64,000 nt of DNA from Rhododendron vialii (GCF_030253575.1 NC_080561.1:26345564-26409563), one strand, 5' to 3'. Positions 12,377-25,787 are shown, numbered from the stretch's first letter. Notes: generated by a model from the letters alone, not told the origin. Translations and numbers: made by a program.

Positions 12377-12601
12377 AATAAATACGCGCCCCCCATGAAA
12401 TTCAACTTTTCTCGTTCTCCAGAAAATATCCAGGTGGACGCGTCTCAAGCGGTTTCCTACCTCTTGCCAATACACCAGTTTTCTCGCTGCCCAGTCTTCA
12501 CAAGACGATTTGTTTTGGGATTTATTTCTGTATGTACATACTACACAGAATTCCTCTCCGTTCATTCAATTTGTCTATGTGATTGATTCTAGTTCTTCGT
12601 T

Positions 12602-15600
12602 ATGCACACAATCACTTTGATGAACATGAAGCCCTTCTGTAGAACCCTCATCAACCGGTACCGCAATTCGGCTATTTTCGGCTTCCCATCTCTGAATACC
12701 CATAATTCAATTACCACTGGTGCATCAAAATTTAACTTGGGTTTGGAGTTTTTGGACCATAATCGTAGAATTCATAGCTACACCCCTCTGTTCTTGGGCT
12801 TTCCTCGTGTTGTTGATAGAACCCAGAAACCATTTTGTGCCCCAACTTCTAGTTGGGCACAACCCAGGGTTTTCTCTAGAACATGTAATGGTGATGGTGC
12901 CTGTAGAGGTGTAAATGTAATTGCTAGGGTTGCATTGAATTGTAGGAGTTATTCAACCTCTGTTGAGCCCCGATTGAATGAAAACAATTTCGAGAGGATA
13001 TACGCTCAGGGTGGCATGAATGTGAAGCCTTTAGTAGTCGAGAGAATTGATAGAGATGAAAACATAGGGAGAAATGAAGAATCTAGGGTTGAAGAAGGTG
13101 TTGAGGATGTAAGTAATGAGAATTTGAAGGGTTTGAAAGAGGTTGAGGTGGTAAAAGCCGGTAAGGAAGAGTCGGATATTGAGAGGGAGGGATGGAGGAT
13201 ATTGCGGAAGGCGGTTGTGACATATTGTGGGAACCCAGTTGGGACAGTGGCGGCGAATGACCCGGCTGACAAGCTACCACTCAACTATGATCAGGTTTTC
13301 ATTCGTGATTTTGTTCCGTCTGCCCTTGCTTTCTTGCTCAAGGGGGAAGCAGAGATTGTGAGGAACTTTCTCCTCCATACCTTACAATTGCAGGTAACCT
13401 TTTGCTGAGTGAATTCAATATTTGCTATCCTTGTGGATATTTCGCAGTTCTTGTTCGACTGCCAATCCGACTGTGATATTTCCTTATATAATAACACTCT
13501 TGTAACCTCTACTTGTGCTCTTAGAAATTAGTTTGTTTTCTACAAAAAATTACTATCTGACGTAGATTTTCTCTATCTTCTTTTCTTCTCCCCCAAGCAA
13601 TTAGAAAATTCAAAATGTTTGTTTCCAACTTAAGAAATTTGTTTTGTAACAAATGTCATTGTTTTCCTTTAAATCCATTTTTACTTCCACTTTCTCATTC
13701 AAGTGCCATGCTGCAGCATCATTATGCGATGGTTTTAGTATGCTTAACATGTGGCCTTTTTAGTTTTGTCTTACGTGTGCTGGTTCTCATTGGACATTGG
13801 ATTGTGATGGTGTCTTTTGGTTTAAAAAGTCTGCCTTGATGTTATGTGTCAATGCATTCATGCATTGAGTACATTCATGGATGAAATAATGATCTATATT
13901 CATGCAGTTACCGATGAATCTCATGCACTCTAAATTGAGTACATTTTACTGTCATAGGTCACTGAAATGTGGGGATAGTCATACTCGGGATTATAGGTGG
14001 TGGGAGATGTTTGATTGATAACTATCGTTTTCATGAATTCTTTACCATTTCCTTGAGGAAATGTGGTACTCCAAGATTATGAAGTATAACAATATATGTT
14101 CCATCATATAGGAAGGTTTCTAGTGAGAAAGTTGCATCTGATGCTATTCCTTATACTACTTTTGGCATATGGCCATCTCATCATGTTTCATATTTGTGAA
14201 CCCTTCCAACTGTTTTCCGGTTTATCCATTAGAGTTGGGAGAAAACAGTGGACTGCTACAGCCCAGGGCAAGGATTGATGCCAGCAAGTTTTAAAGTTAG
14301 AACTGTGCCTCTTGATGAAAATAAGTATGAAGAAGTCTTAGACCCAGATTTCGGCGAGTCAGCCATTGGACGTGTTGCACCGGTGGACTCTGGTAATCTT
14401 TCTCTTTCCGCAAGCTAGTGAGCTACCAATTAACTTGGAAATGTTGTGAAGTCAAGGTTTTTTCAGTTGAGTAAGGCGCCAAATGAATTTTAACATTTTG
14501 TGATATCTTGACTCCTATAATAGGGTTGTGGTGGATTATATTATTGCGTGCTTATGGGAAGGTCACTGGTGATTACACTCTACAAGAAAGGGTGGATGTC
14601 CAGACAGGCATAAAACTGATTTTGAACTTGTGTCTGTCTGATGGGTTTGATATGTTTCCTTCGCTGTTGGTCACTGATGGCTCCTGCATGATAGACCGAC
14701 GAATGGGCATTCATGGTCACCCCCTTGAGATTCAAGTGAGTTGCTGTTTCCTTTGTATTGTATGAATGCCCTTTATGCCTTGTAATCAGATTCATGGCTC
14801 TGTATTGCTGTTACATTCTTGTGCAGATCAGATGTAAAAATCGAGCACATCTACAATTAACTGCTGTAATCAATTCAGACCTTTTGCACTAGAAATGGTT
14901 AGCTGTTGTTTGACTTGACTCCACAACACATCTAAAATGGGCTCTTCTATTTTCTCCTCATTACCATGTACGATGGCTATGTTTTCAAAACTGGTACCCA
15001 AGTACCCCAATGTAGACACTTTGATCCTCAAAATAAGATCCCAATATCCCATTAGTTGAAAAGGAAACCTTTTTATAGCCTTTTACATGGCCTAGAGATA
15101 AAAAATTCCTTTCTTCTTAATATCATTTGATTTAAGTAGGGTTTCAATAACTTATATAAAACTATAGTTTTGTAGTACAAGTACTTGTTCAGGAGTTTCC
15201 CTGTACCCATGCCCAATTTTTTGACATATCCCAACAGCCTAAATTGTTTACGAAGCCCTCACACTTCGCCATATAACTTAGCACATAGGGCTTTTTCCTC
15301 TTCTATGTGACAATTTCTTTTGAAAAAGGTCAGTTTCACTTTAGGCATCTGATAGATCATTATCACCTTGAGTTCTAGCTTGTCCTGCGTATCTTATTGT
15401 GGTTAGTGTGGTACAAAATATTGGGTTTTCTCAAGGTTTTTTGAGAGTTCTTTCAACCTTTTCATGGTGTCTGGTTTGGTAGATATTTAATTGGATAGGC
15501 TGTGATTGATAGCAACCTGTAGTGGTATGTTTTGTCATTTATAGTCTTGAAATGGTTTCCTATTAGCCCTATTCACTAAGGATTATATGACCAGTGTACT

Positions 15601-17656
15601 CGGTCCTTTTTTAAACTATAGTTGTTTTACCTTCTCTGAGTTTATCTTTTTGTGTTCTATTTTGATTTCACAGGCTTTATTCTACTCAGCTTTACGGTGT
15701 TCGCGAGAGATGCTCTCTGTAGATGACATATCCAAGAATTTGGTGAGGGCTATAAACAATAGACTGAGTGCATTGTCATTTCACATCAGAGAATATTATT
15801 GGGTTGACATGAAAAAGATCAATGAGATATACAGATATAAAACTGAGGAATATTCCACAGATGCCACTAACAAGTTCAATATTTACCCTGACCAAATCCC
15901 TCATTGGCTGGTGGATTGGATTCCAGAGAAGGGCGGTTATCTGATTGGCAATCTACAGCCAGCTCACATGGATTTTAGGTTCTTCACGCTTGGAAATCTC
16001 TGGTCCATTGTTTCATCTCTGGGTACTCCTAAACAAAATGAGGCTACTCTGAATTTGATTGAAGCCAAATGGGATGATCTTATGGGCCATATGCCTCTTA
16101 AGATATGTTACCCTGCTTTGGACTATGAAGAGTGGCATATAATCACAGGCAGTGACCCAAAGAATACGTGAGTTCTCTTTGTTCAACTTTTTTGAGCACT
16201 ATATGTGTGCAGGCGTGTGTGTCCATAGCAAAGGGACTTGTTTCAATTCTTTTTGTATTGAGCATCATTTCATTGACTCTTGCAGGCCTTGGTCTTATCA
16301 CAATGGAGGATCTTGGCCAACCCTTTTATGGCAGGTAATTTCAGATTTGATGCAAGTCTATTTGTACCTAGGGATAATCATTTATTTAATCTGTTCTATA
16401 TTGAGTGTTCATAGGGACTTTATAGGGCCCTGATAAGTTGATAACGCATGGGCAATTTTTACTCATTGGGTACAGTAGCCAGAATCAATCTGTTTTGGCC
16501 CTTTAGGGGAAGGCACTATGACACCAACCTCATGATAGAAACAATTCATGTGCGAACTTCTGCTGCCATTGTTGTTAGAGTGTTTTCTTGATTTTGCTAT
16601 AAATGAGAGAGGACCAATCTGGATTCCAACTTTCTGGCTTTCCAAGTAAAAAAGATGATGTCATGTATTTTCTTCTTTTTGTCTTGGTATAAAAAGTTGG
16701 GGAAGAATGGAAGTGAAGAACGCTTATATGCTCAAATAAACCGTAGTTCTATTTCTATATACTATCTATGAATATTTTTCCATGAATCATTGTAGTTGTA
16801 TTGTTGAACCATATTCCACATGGTTTAGAAAGAAAAAAATATAGTTCAAACAAGAATAACATCCACTTTCAACTGGCTTGTCCAATCTAATTTGGTTTTG
16901 AATCAAGTGGAATACTGTATATCCTTGGCACTTTTCCATCTGCTAGAAACAGCATTTGTGCTATCTAAAAGTTTTTTTTTTTTTTTTTTTGGTTTTAATT
17001 TTGAACTTTTACCATAATTCTTACTGTTGTTTGAGTTAGAAATACAGGAATGTACAGAATCTTTATTTTAATCCGTCCCCGCTGTCAAAATTGTTGAAAA
17101 GAGTAATGTTAAAACACATTTCTCTGTTTTATATCTCTAGTTTGACAAAGTTAACAGGCCAGCCAATTTGGCAAGATAAAGTTACCTAAACCAGAATATT
17201 AATTAAATCTAATTTGCTATGTTTGATAACCTGCTTAGCCCAAGACAAGCATGCTTTACCCTAGGTTCTTCAGCCCTTTTAGCTCAGAATTACTTGATTA
17301 ACTTTTCATTTCCTTTTGATCATTTACAGTTCACATTAGCATGCATGAAGATGGGCAGACCTGAACTAGCTAGGAAGGCACTTGATTTGGCTGAAAAGAG
17401 GCTTTCGAAGGACCACTGGCCTGAATATTACGACACAAGAAATGGAAAATTCATTGGAAAGCAAGCTCGACTTTACCAAACATGGTCAGTTGCTGGGTTT
17501 TTGACTTCTAAAATGCTCTTGGAAAATCCAGAGATGGCTTCCCTCTTATTCTGGGATGAAGACTATGAACTTCTTGAGGTTTGTGTCTGTGGTCTTCGCA
17601 AATCTGGCCGGAACAAATGCTCACGAGGCGCTGCAAAGTCTCATATTCTTTTTTAA
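12602..17656 (+). CDS. INVA: Alkaline/neutral invertase, GH100, organelle-targeted type
   Basis: Six exons join in phase: 12602-13393, 14233-14392, 14524-14735, 15674-16167, 16286-16334 and 17330-17656, giving 677 aa. The enzyme hydrolyses sucrose to glucose and fructose at neutral to alkaline pH. Residues 1 to about 195 are a poorly conserved leader starting with a basic, hydroxylated stretch ([15 protein letters not shown]), as expected of a mitochondrial presequence. The GH100 domain runs from about 198 ([17 protein letters not shown]) to about 665. It includes [82 protein letters not shown] and [15 protein letters not shown]. The C-terminus [15 protein letters not shown] is typical of the Arabidopsis INVA/INVC group. 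In-frame ATGs at 12602, 12620 and 12626 could all start translation. No frame breaks were seen. The INVA rather than INVC label rests partly on the SVB-like neighbour. Confidence 0.95.
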
Positions 17657-19837
17657 AAGCCTTCTGTACCTATATAGGTGGTACTTGACCATAGTGAAAT
17701 GTAGATTTCCAATACTAAATTTACTGGTAGAAAATGTGACATTAAATTTTGATTTTTTCCCCCATGTTTCTCTGTACAATATTCATTGTACTGCTGTCAG
17801 ATGAATTACACAAGTTGATCGGTGTTGGATGTTTGTATAACGGTTATCTGAGAGCCAAAAACATAGTACCTTGTCTCCTTGGTCATCTGTAAGTAGAAAA
17901 TCAGTATAGTACTGTAGATGTACGTTATATTTTCTTGAAATCTGCAACAAAATGTTCTTCAATTACGGATGAATGCATGCATGCTTTATCCTTGAATTTG
18001 CTTTTTTCTGTTTATTCGGAGGTTTCATTGGTGATTGATAGACATAGGAGTAATACTGTATCCTCGGCTTCCCACCTATTCTCAAGTTGATTCCCTGATT
18101 GGGATTTAGATTTTTGTTCTCTCTGTTTAGGATATCCGTTGCATTTCTCCCAACTACAGGTAGTAGATTTTTGTAAGTGATTCTAAAGTGCGGATTCCGG
18201 ATTACAGGTATAGACAATCAGAATACAAAAGATGTTTGGGAGATATTTGGAAAATTGATTCATTCAGCAGAGTAGTGTTAAAGTGGGTAATTTGCAAATA
18301 ACTTTTGAAGGTGAATTAGATCAAAATTTATAATCCATCGGAGAAAATGTGTAACTTTTTTTTCTTAATCAGAAAAAAAGGTTTCTCTATCATTAATAAA
18401 AATGATACAAAACATCAAAAACCTTATAGTGATACATCAAGAAGCATCATGCACAGATAGTAGTACCTCACCTATCACTACAACTCACCTCACATTTTTA
18501 AAAAACGGAAAAAAAAAAAAAAAACCACCCAAAAGTTTGTAAGCCACCAACAAATACCCAAAAAGTGCCCAACCCAAACAAGTGAATTAGGCCCAGACAC
18601 CCAAACCTAACAACAGCAACCCAAACAAAAACCTCACCTGCAAAAGGAAAAAGCCATAAAGCCTAGCCAACCTAACACCTCCACTGGAACACCACCGCCA
18701 CCATTCAATAGAAAATGGTGCAACAGTAGTTGGACCATTCACTAGAAGTAAAGAGAGAAGATCGGAGTGAATCTATTTGGTTGTGTTTGGATATTATGTT
18801 GGTTGAGGATTTATACAAGATTAGTAGGTGAAGAAGAAAGTGAATAAGATAAATTAAAAAATTGGGTAAATCAATGGAAAAAATTCTTGAGCTTCATGAT
18901 CGAAAAAGAGCCTAGATGTTGGTTGCATAAAACTCTGTCCTTCCAACCTGAAGGAGTTTTGGAAACAAGCTTTAAAAGTTTATATTATTTCAAATAAAGA
19001 TAAATCGTCATGTCTTTTCATTCTCTTGTACAGGAATATGAGTTTTCAAGAAATGTCTTTTCAAGTTTTCATCCATATGCTTTGTATTTCGAGAGACATG
19101 ACTCCTGTGAAGAGTCACTTGGAATTCTATTAAAAAAGAAAAAAAACATCCCACAAAGGTTTTAAAAATCTTGAGAGTCTAGAATTACTCTCCCTTCTCC
19201 TCCTTATATTTTCTTATATCATGTTGGCAATTAAAGAAAGACTTGGCACCTCAGTTTTTTCACCGATCATGCAACATGGAGACATATTGTTAGATTTATA
19301 TGGGTTATATCTTGGAGTGGTATTCGACTGTCACAACCTACACGAAGGGAGGTCAATTAGGCAAATACAATTTTAAAACAGCGACTTATTGTACCTTCTA
19401 TGGATCTCACCTGCTATTTTCCTAACACTTATTATCTAAGTATCTTTGATTGAATGTGTTCATGGTTTTAGTGTTTCATGCCGTATCTTTATTGTTTAAT
19501 GTTTTGTGATAATTAGGTGATAAATTCCCATGGAGAAGTTCTGAAGTTGACCACAACTATTACTTGGAAAGTAGTTGAAAAAGAAAATGGGGACAATTTT
19601 GTCTTTCATAGACAAGGGATTAGCAAAATCAAGAATATGCAGAATCATTTGGCTGCCAATTGCTTATTTACTTCTTGGTTATTATCCATCAGCGTTGTGC
19701 CTGTTGAATATATGAATACCGAAAAAATTAGTGAAATTAAACTTCTTCTTTTTTATGTCAATCCATGCATTAATGGGTCGCCATGTATGGGGCTTTGGTA
19801 TTTACAAGACTACCTTAGTAGCGTAACAAAAATGATA
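17657..19837. other. Spacer downstream of invertase
   Basis: No gene was recognised. Around 18355-18800 the minus strand resembles a non-LTR retroelement tail: a TTTTTATTAATGATAGAG-like motif followed by an A/T tract. This is only a suggestion. The rest is AT-rich and featureless. Confidence 0.4.
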
Positions 19838-20110
19838 CTTCCTCCGTCCCTTTTTAAGTGTCATGCTTCGTAACTCCAACTTATTAAAAAGACATCATCA
19901 TTACACCTTTCACATCAACTTTTTCCTCCACTTTCCCTACTTACCCATCATCATTACACTTTTACTCACTAACTTTTCAAAATGAAATCTACTTTTAGGG
20001 ACAAAATAGACAATGCATCAATTTTTACCCCCCTAACTTTATAAAATGGACACTTATAAAGGGACAGCCCAAAATGGAATACTGGACACAAAAAAAGGGG
20101 ATGGAGGGAG
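19838..20110. mobile_element. Stowaway/mariner-type MITE, 273 bp
   Basis: The left end is CTTCCTCCGTCCCTTTTTAA and the right end GGGGATGGAGGGAG. TA dinucleotides flank both sides (19836-19837 and 20111-20112). It is a sister copy of the element at 24101-24671 and shows how that one looked before a second MITE entered it. Confidence 0.9.
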
Positions 20111-20120
20111 TATTATATAT

Positions 20121-20429
20121 GTACCAACGCGTACAAACCCTTTGTGAGCTCGTTTTGGGTCTCAAAAAAATGATTAGAATCGTTCATTTTGTTTAAAATA
20201 CTTTGTTTACGATCCTTCCAAAATAAGCTCAATCCGGTAATGATAAAGGTGTTTACAAAATATCCAACTTTGCTTTAGAATTTAGCAAAAAGTTGAATAT
20301 TTCGTAGATGCCCTACCCGATCCTGGATTGAGCTTTTTTTTTGTAGGTACCGTAAACAAAGTATTTTAATCAGAATGAATAGCTCTGATCATTTTTTGAG
20401 ACCCAAAAAAAGTTTGTACACACTGGTAC
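20121..20429. mobile_element. Foldback MITE, about 310 bp
   Basis: The two halves are inverted copies: GTACCAACGCGTACAAA at the left against TTTGTACACACTGGTAC at the right, with GAGACCCAAAA, TACTTTGTTTACG and AGCTCAATCC segments repeated in inverse order inside. It follows the previous MITE by about 10 bp. The target duplication is unclear because both sides are TA-rich. Confidence 0.6.
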
Positions 20430-20441
20430 AAAGTATATATC

Positions 20442-22865
20442 TTTACCGGTAGCACCTCTGGTAACGTAAATGGTTGAGTGAGGGTAGTAGTCTGTTTTTT
20501 AGATGTTGCTCTTTGAGCTGGTTGTGTTTGTTCCTGGGTATGCCCCTGTTCTGTTGTTTTGGCATTTGTTTAGTAAATTTAATTTACCAGAAAAATCATA
20601 AATACTAGTAGTTGAAAATTTAATTTCTCAGGTATGGATGTGTGGTTAATTAATTACCCATCAAATGCAGTTGAGTGGGCCCTTATAGTGGCCCTACCCT
20701 TTAAAATGTGTAATTACGGGATAGAGAAGTGTCGAGGGACACATCAGTTTTCAACCTGATCCTTCTTGCCCCCCCAAGGGTAATCTATTTTTCTCAGAGC
20801 AGACCTCGTGAGCCATTAACACGTTTATATTTACTGTGAACTACGAAAGAATAATTTTAAAAAAAAAAAAAAAAAAAGAAGGTTCAAAAACAGTAATTTA
20901 ATTTTTTTAGAAAACTAACGTAAGACAAAATTATTGCAAAATGTTGTAGTTTTTGCGGGACAAATTTTTAGGGAAAACTCATTATAGTGGAAAAGTTAGA
21001 AACGTGGGACAGACTTTTCCATACTTACTTTCTTTACCTATCCTAACACGTAAAATGCTAACATTGGATTAAATTTAATAAACTTTTATTCTTCATGGTG
21101 ATTTATTTGTGCTATTGCTATATCATTCGGCTGGATCCAATTAAAGTCTAATTTAATTTTCTACAGTTCAAAAATAAAAGGAATATTTAAATATCCATCA
21201 TCTTTATCCATGCCATATAAGAATTCATTCTGCCATTTTTTCATGCTTAAGTTTTCATCCTCTTAATGTGTGAATTACCTTTCTTGCATTTTTTTTCCTA
21301 TGATATATTATATTATATTATATTATATTATATTGCTTTCCTAATTTTGTGGGATTGGATTGGATTGTTTTCCCAATTTAGTGGGATTGGATTAGATTAT
21401 TTTCCTAATTCAGTGGGATTTGGTAATTTCAATATGGTTGATTTTTTTTTTTTTATATCATAGAATGTATTTGAGAAATCAATATTTTTAGGAATATAAC
21501 ATGATAAGTTGAGGTGACCACATCTTTGCATTTTTTTTCTTCATTCTTCAAGTTGGCCAACCAGACAACAAAAAGTCACATTTTCCATTGATCTTATTAC
21601 ACGAAACATTGCTAAATTACCATAAAAAAAGAAATAACATGACATACTCAAACCGTTACATGGTTAAAACCATGCCGATTACAACGTGAACACGATAAAT
21701 ATCCCATGATTCGAACAAATATTTCGTGGTAAACGGTTCAAATAATTTATCAAATGGTTAAATTACCATGACCTTAATTACATGGTTAAATTACCATGAC
21801 GATTACAACGTGAACACGATAAAGAGGATGATTATTGGATAAAGAGGATGATTATTTAACACATGAATACACGTCGTCACCATTGTCATCCACCTTCTGC
21901 ATCACCAACCACCGACAACTGAAGCCCAGCCCTCACTGACCACCAACGAACGTTTTTTGTACACCGGCGACTCTCGACAAACCTCGAAATCCTCAGATCT
22001 GGTACCTATTGGCTGTTTCGACTCCCAAAGCCCATCCAAAAACCTTACCCAGTCGCCAAACCCTTTCAAAATCCTGTTCCGGATCTCGCCACTGCTTGCT
22101 TGAAGATCATTTCGGAAATGGAACTGGTTTCGTCGCTCGCTTCTCGAAATCCCGCTATGGGGGCGAGCCTCAAATTAGAGTGTGTGTGTGTGTGGGGTGT
22201 TAGAAATGGGGGGGGGGGGTGTGTTAAATGCTTTTGGTGGCGAGATTTTCAGTTTGTGATAAATGATTTTAGCAAAATTTTTGGGTTTGGGATTTCGGGA
22301 CTTATCTTTCCATCCTAAAATTCAATACTATATATATAATAGTATGTAGAAGGGCAATATTGGGTTTATTTTAAAGTGATGATGAAAACATAAGTATTCA
22401 TGGCCAGAATGAAAACATAAGTCAGGTATGAGTTGAGGATGAATATTTAAGTATTCCAAAATAAAATCAAATCAAATTTTGAGCCAAAATTGCTATGGAT
22501 CATCAACGGCCAATCTGTTCTATAAGGACTATGGAGAAAGTGAAGGAAATTTACACACAAACAAGTGCCAGTCATATAGGAAACAAACCTAGCCGTCTTC
22601 TCTCTTTCTTTCACTCCCTTCGCAGAAGGTTTCAGCACCTAATGCGGCAGGGAGGGGAGGGGAGGGTTTAATAACTCCTCCTGTCCAATGTGGGTTTTTT
22701 TTTCTCGATCTCAAATTTGAGAGTTTTGTGTGTTTCTTTCTCTTTCATTTTTCCCGGCTTCTCCTTCATCATCGAGGTGCCATTTTGAGTTTCGACAAGG
22801 GTGGTGGTGATGGTCCTTCGGCGGTGATGGTGGTCCGATGACAAACCAGATCGGTTCGATTGGCG
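20442..22865. other. Repeat-rich spacer between invertase and SVB-like gene
   Basis: It contains poly(A) near 20860, a TATAT repeat at about 21303-21334, and a 33-bp tandem GGGATTGGATT motif at about 21350-21425. Near 21655-21855 two copies of GATTACAACGTGAACACGAT and a doubled TAAAGAGGATGATTATT occur. Around 22000-22320 is a less AT-rich stretch with a 64-codon frame that matches nothing known to me. No gene is supported. Confidence 0.45.
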
Positions 22866-22869
22866 GGGA

Positions 22870-23186
22870 GGGTGTCGTCAGTATCGTATGCTGAGGCCAT
22901 GACGTGCAAGAATGCCTTACAACTTGCTAAGTTGTTAGGCTTGGATTAATTTACGATAGAAGGGGACTCCCAAGAATTGGTTCGGATTTTGGGTAGCAAA
23001 AGGTCTTGCGCTATGAAAGTAAAAGTTGCCATCGAAGATATTTGTCGATCAGTTGATTGGTTTAGGATTTGTGATTTTCTTTTTCTTCATAGATCAGCAA
23101 ATGTGGTTCATGCACTTCGGCAATTTTGGGTATGCAAGGTTCTTGTATTCGTGCTTGAGAAGTCAGACCTCCTGATTGATTATTAG
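22870..23186 (+). pseudogene. RNase H-like (RVT_3) retroelement fragment
   Basis: The frame reads an AEA.TCKNALQLAKLLGLD segment, a stop codon at 22946, then FTIEGDSQELVRILGSK, and later a region ending RSANVVHALRQF. This is the pattern of the plant RNase H-like domain found at the end of LINE-type retroelements and in related orphan proteins: an EGDS motif, then a basic HxxRxAN motif. The internal stop and the missing reverse transcriptase make it a relic. Confidence 0.6.
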
Positions 23187-23593
23187 ATTCTTCATAAAAC
23201 GATAATCATCCTCTTTGATACCCTTTTTGATGTGCTATGTTTTTTTGTATCAATGGAAGTTTCCTACCATGTTGGGAAAAAAAATAAAAAACAAATTGTT
23301 CTGTAAAAATACTGTCCCAAAATACTTCATAAAGCAATATTTGATGATTTCCCAAAGCATAAGCTCTATTTTAAACTCTTATTATAATCAGCACTTAAAA
23401 ACAGAGGACATGACCATTGGACCACAGCCAAATGGGCCCATGTAACCACTTAAACAACTTTCCAATCCTCCTTTTTTTGGTTAAACAAGTTTCCAACACT
23501 CAAAACCAAAGTTTCTAATTAGAAGAGGACCTCTCTCTGTTTCTTGATCCAGAATAATACTAATAGAGACCTCTGTTTGTTTAACGTCAATAT

Positions 23594-25621
23594 TTAGACC
23601 TCCTTCACTTCCTGGGGCTCAGCAACCTTGAATAGACCATTAGCCTCCTTCACCACCTCCTTCGCCTCCTTAGATGGTGGCTCCTCCACCTCGAAAGCCG
23701 CCACCGGAAAATCCCTCGAAAGCCCCACCGGAGTCTTGAATGTGATTTTCTCGGTGGGCGGGTCGTTGACATAGATGTCACTGAGGGTGAGCCAAAGCAA
23801 CAACTCCTTGGCCTTAACACCTGTCGGGAACAAAGCTAGCTTAATCGCACCTTAATAGCAAAATGAGATGAAATATATACAAATAACTCAAGAGTGTTGG
23901 ACCACCTTGGTTGCGCCTTGTTTATTTTTTAGAACTATTCCCATCGTCCACTAGACGCCAGACGTCCGGACCCCTTAACCAAAATCCCTTACCTAATTTA
24001 TTAGTACTTCATCTTAAATGCTTCATACCATTGCCAACCTATGTTAGGGTAATCCCCGTCCCAAAATTTAGACATTCACTATGAAATTTGAAAAAACCTA
24101 CCCCTCTGTCTCTTTTTGAGTGTCCTGCTTCGTAACTCCCTTTTTAAGTGTCCTGCTTTGTAACTCTATTTTTAAGTGTCCTGCTTCGTAACTCCAACTT
24201 ATTAAAAAGACATATTTTCCTATCAGTAATTATACCTTTCACATCAATTTTTTCCTCCACTCTCCCTACTTACCTACTCCCTCCGTCCCAAATTTTTGAT
24301 CATCTACGGTTTTACGTGTAATTTTAAATGACCCATATCTCTCAATGTATATTATTTAAAATATGCAATATTGATCTTCTTTGATAGATTTCAATTATTT
24401 TTATAAAACAATATTTTCAAAGACGTAAAAACAATATACATTGAGAAATATAAGCAATTAAAAATTGCACGTAAAACAGTATAGGACTAAAAATTTCGGA
24501 TGGAGGGAGTATCATCATTATACTTTTAATCACTTACTTTTCAAAATAGAATTTACTTTTAGGGACAAAATAGATAATGCACCAACTTTTACCCACTAAC
24601 TTTACAAAATGAACACTTAAAGGGACAACCCAAAATGGAATACTGGACTCTAAATAAAGGGACGGAGGGAGTAATTTTTTCAGCAACGATTCAAAAAATT
24701 GATGAAATCTTTAATTGGTGCAAAGAAATTTACAAAAATACTCAATATTTCGTCCAATAATTGCAGACTTTTAAAAGTGGAAAATAATCTCTGCAAACAA
24801 AAAGACTACCTCTGCATTTTTACAATCCTAAAAACAACCAAGCCAGAAACAAAGGAAAAGCCATTAAGGAACATGTGAATTAGTATCAAATATACTAGAC
24901 TAATGTCATGTAAAATGTCAAAATACACGGAAGAGAAGGATCACTCGAATAATTAATTTGGTGACAAAAATTGGGAGAGTATATTTATCATACAAAAATT
25001 TCACTAGAAACAAAAAAGTTTTTGAAAATGGTCAAAATGGTCAAAAGTCAAAGCTAGTTATTTTTTTCGTTTTTAGTAAATTTTTTTACTTTCCAATCGT
25101 GTCTAATCTAAATGTACCAATGGTAAAAAAGTTTGTTAAAATGCTAGTAAATAAATTAGTTAAAGACGAAAAAATACACGACCATTTACAATTTTTTTTA
25201 TTTCATAAACTCATCTCCAAAAGACACAACTAGACATAAGTTTAAGAAAATAAAACCACTCATAAAATTGAGGGAATTTTTTTTTTTATCAGCAACAAAA
25301 TTGAGGGATAGAAAAGGAATTCTTGAAAAACTGGACACCTGTGAGCTTCTTGATCTTGTTAGGCTCCACAACAGCAGTGACCTCGGTTGCATAGGACACC
25401 AGCTTCCCAATCTTGTCAAACTTGTGATCCTTCTTCTTCTTCTGCTTCAGCCAAACAAACCCAGTCTCCTTGACATGCCCACACTCCAAAATGTCTTCCA
25501 ATGGAAGGAGCCCATTGGGCAGGCCCACCTCTTTCAGTAGGAACTTTGTTTTCTCCTGACAGATTTCATCTCCATGGTAGATCTCTGCTTTGGCTTTGAT
25601 CTCTTCTGTCACCAGAGACAT
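23594..25621 (-). CDS. SVB: DUF538 protein, SVB-like
   Basis: Two exons on the minus strand, 25621-25339 and 23820-23594, join within a glycine codon (ACA G|GT) to give 169 aa, the usual DUF538 length. The N-terminus MSLVTEEIKAKAEIYHGDE and later LPNGLLPLEDILECG, GFVWLKQKKKK, GKLVSYATEVTAVVE, KIKKLTGVKAKELLLWLTLS and DPPTEKITFKTPVGLSR run collinear with Arabidopsis SVB (At1g56580) as I remember it. The C-terminal 30 residues are acidic and alanine/proline rich, also as in SVB. SVB affects trichome size and branching; the biochemical role of DUF538 is not settled. No signal peptide or membrane segment is seen. The 1518-bp intron carries a nested pair of MITEs. Reading past the donor at 25338 would replace KAKELL by QFFKNS, which confirms the splice. 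Confidence 0.93.
24101..24671. mobile_element. Stowaway/mariner-type MITE interrupted by another MITE
   Basis: This is the same family as 19838-20110, flanked by TA (24099-24100 and 24672-24673). Near the left end a roughly 33-bp TTTTTAAGTGTCCTGCTTCG module is present three times instead of once. Positions 24277-24509 are a second, later MITE. It lies in the intron of the SVB-like gene. Confidence 0.85.
24277..24509. mobile_element. Stowaway MITE, 233 bp, nested
   Basis: Ends are CTCCCTCCGTCCCAAA and TTTCGGATGGAGGGAG with TA on both sides (24275-24276 and 24510-24511). The uninterrupted relative at about 19950 reads CTACTTACCCATCATCATT at the matching site, so the empty site is visible. Confidence 0.9.
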
Positions 25622-25710
25622 TTGTTTTTTTGCTTTGAACTTGGTCTCAGGATTCTTCCAATGGGGTTGTCGTTAATGAGATGGGGATGAAAGATGGGAA
25701 GAGGTGGTGA

Positions 25711-25720
25711 AAATATATAG
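25711..25720 (-). promoter_or_regulatory. TATA box candidate for the SVB-like gene
   Basis: The minus strand reads CTATATATTT about 90-100 bp upstream of the ATG at 25621, followed by a pyrimidine-rich leader. Confidence 0.5.
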
Positions 25721-25787
25721 ATTAGAATCTATGTGTATGCCCCTTCAGTTCGGAGGTATCTGCAAAATTGCCATTAGGCTGGCTACC

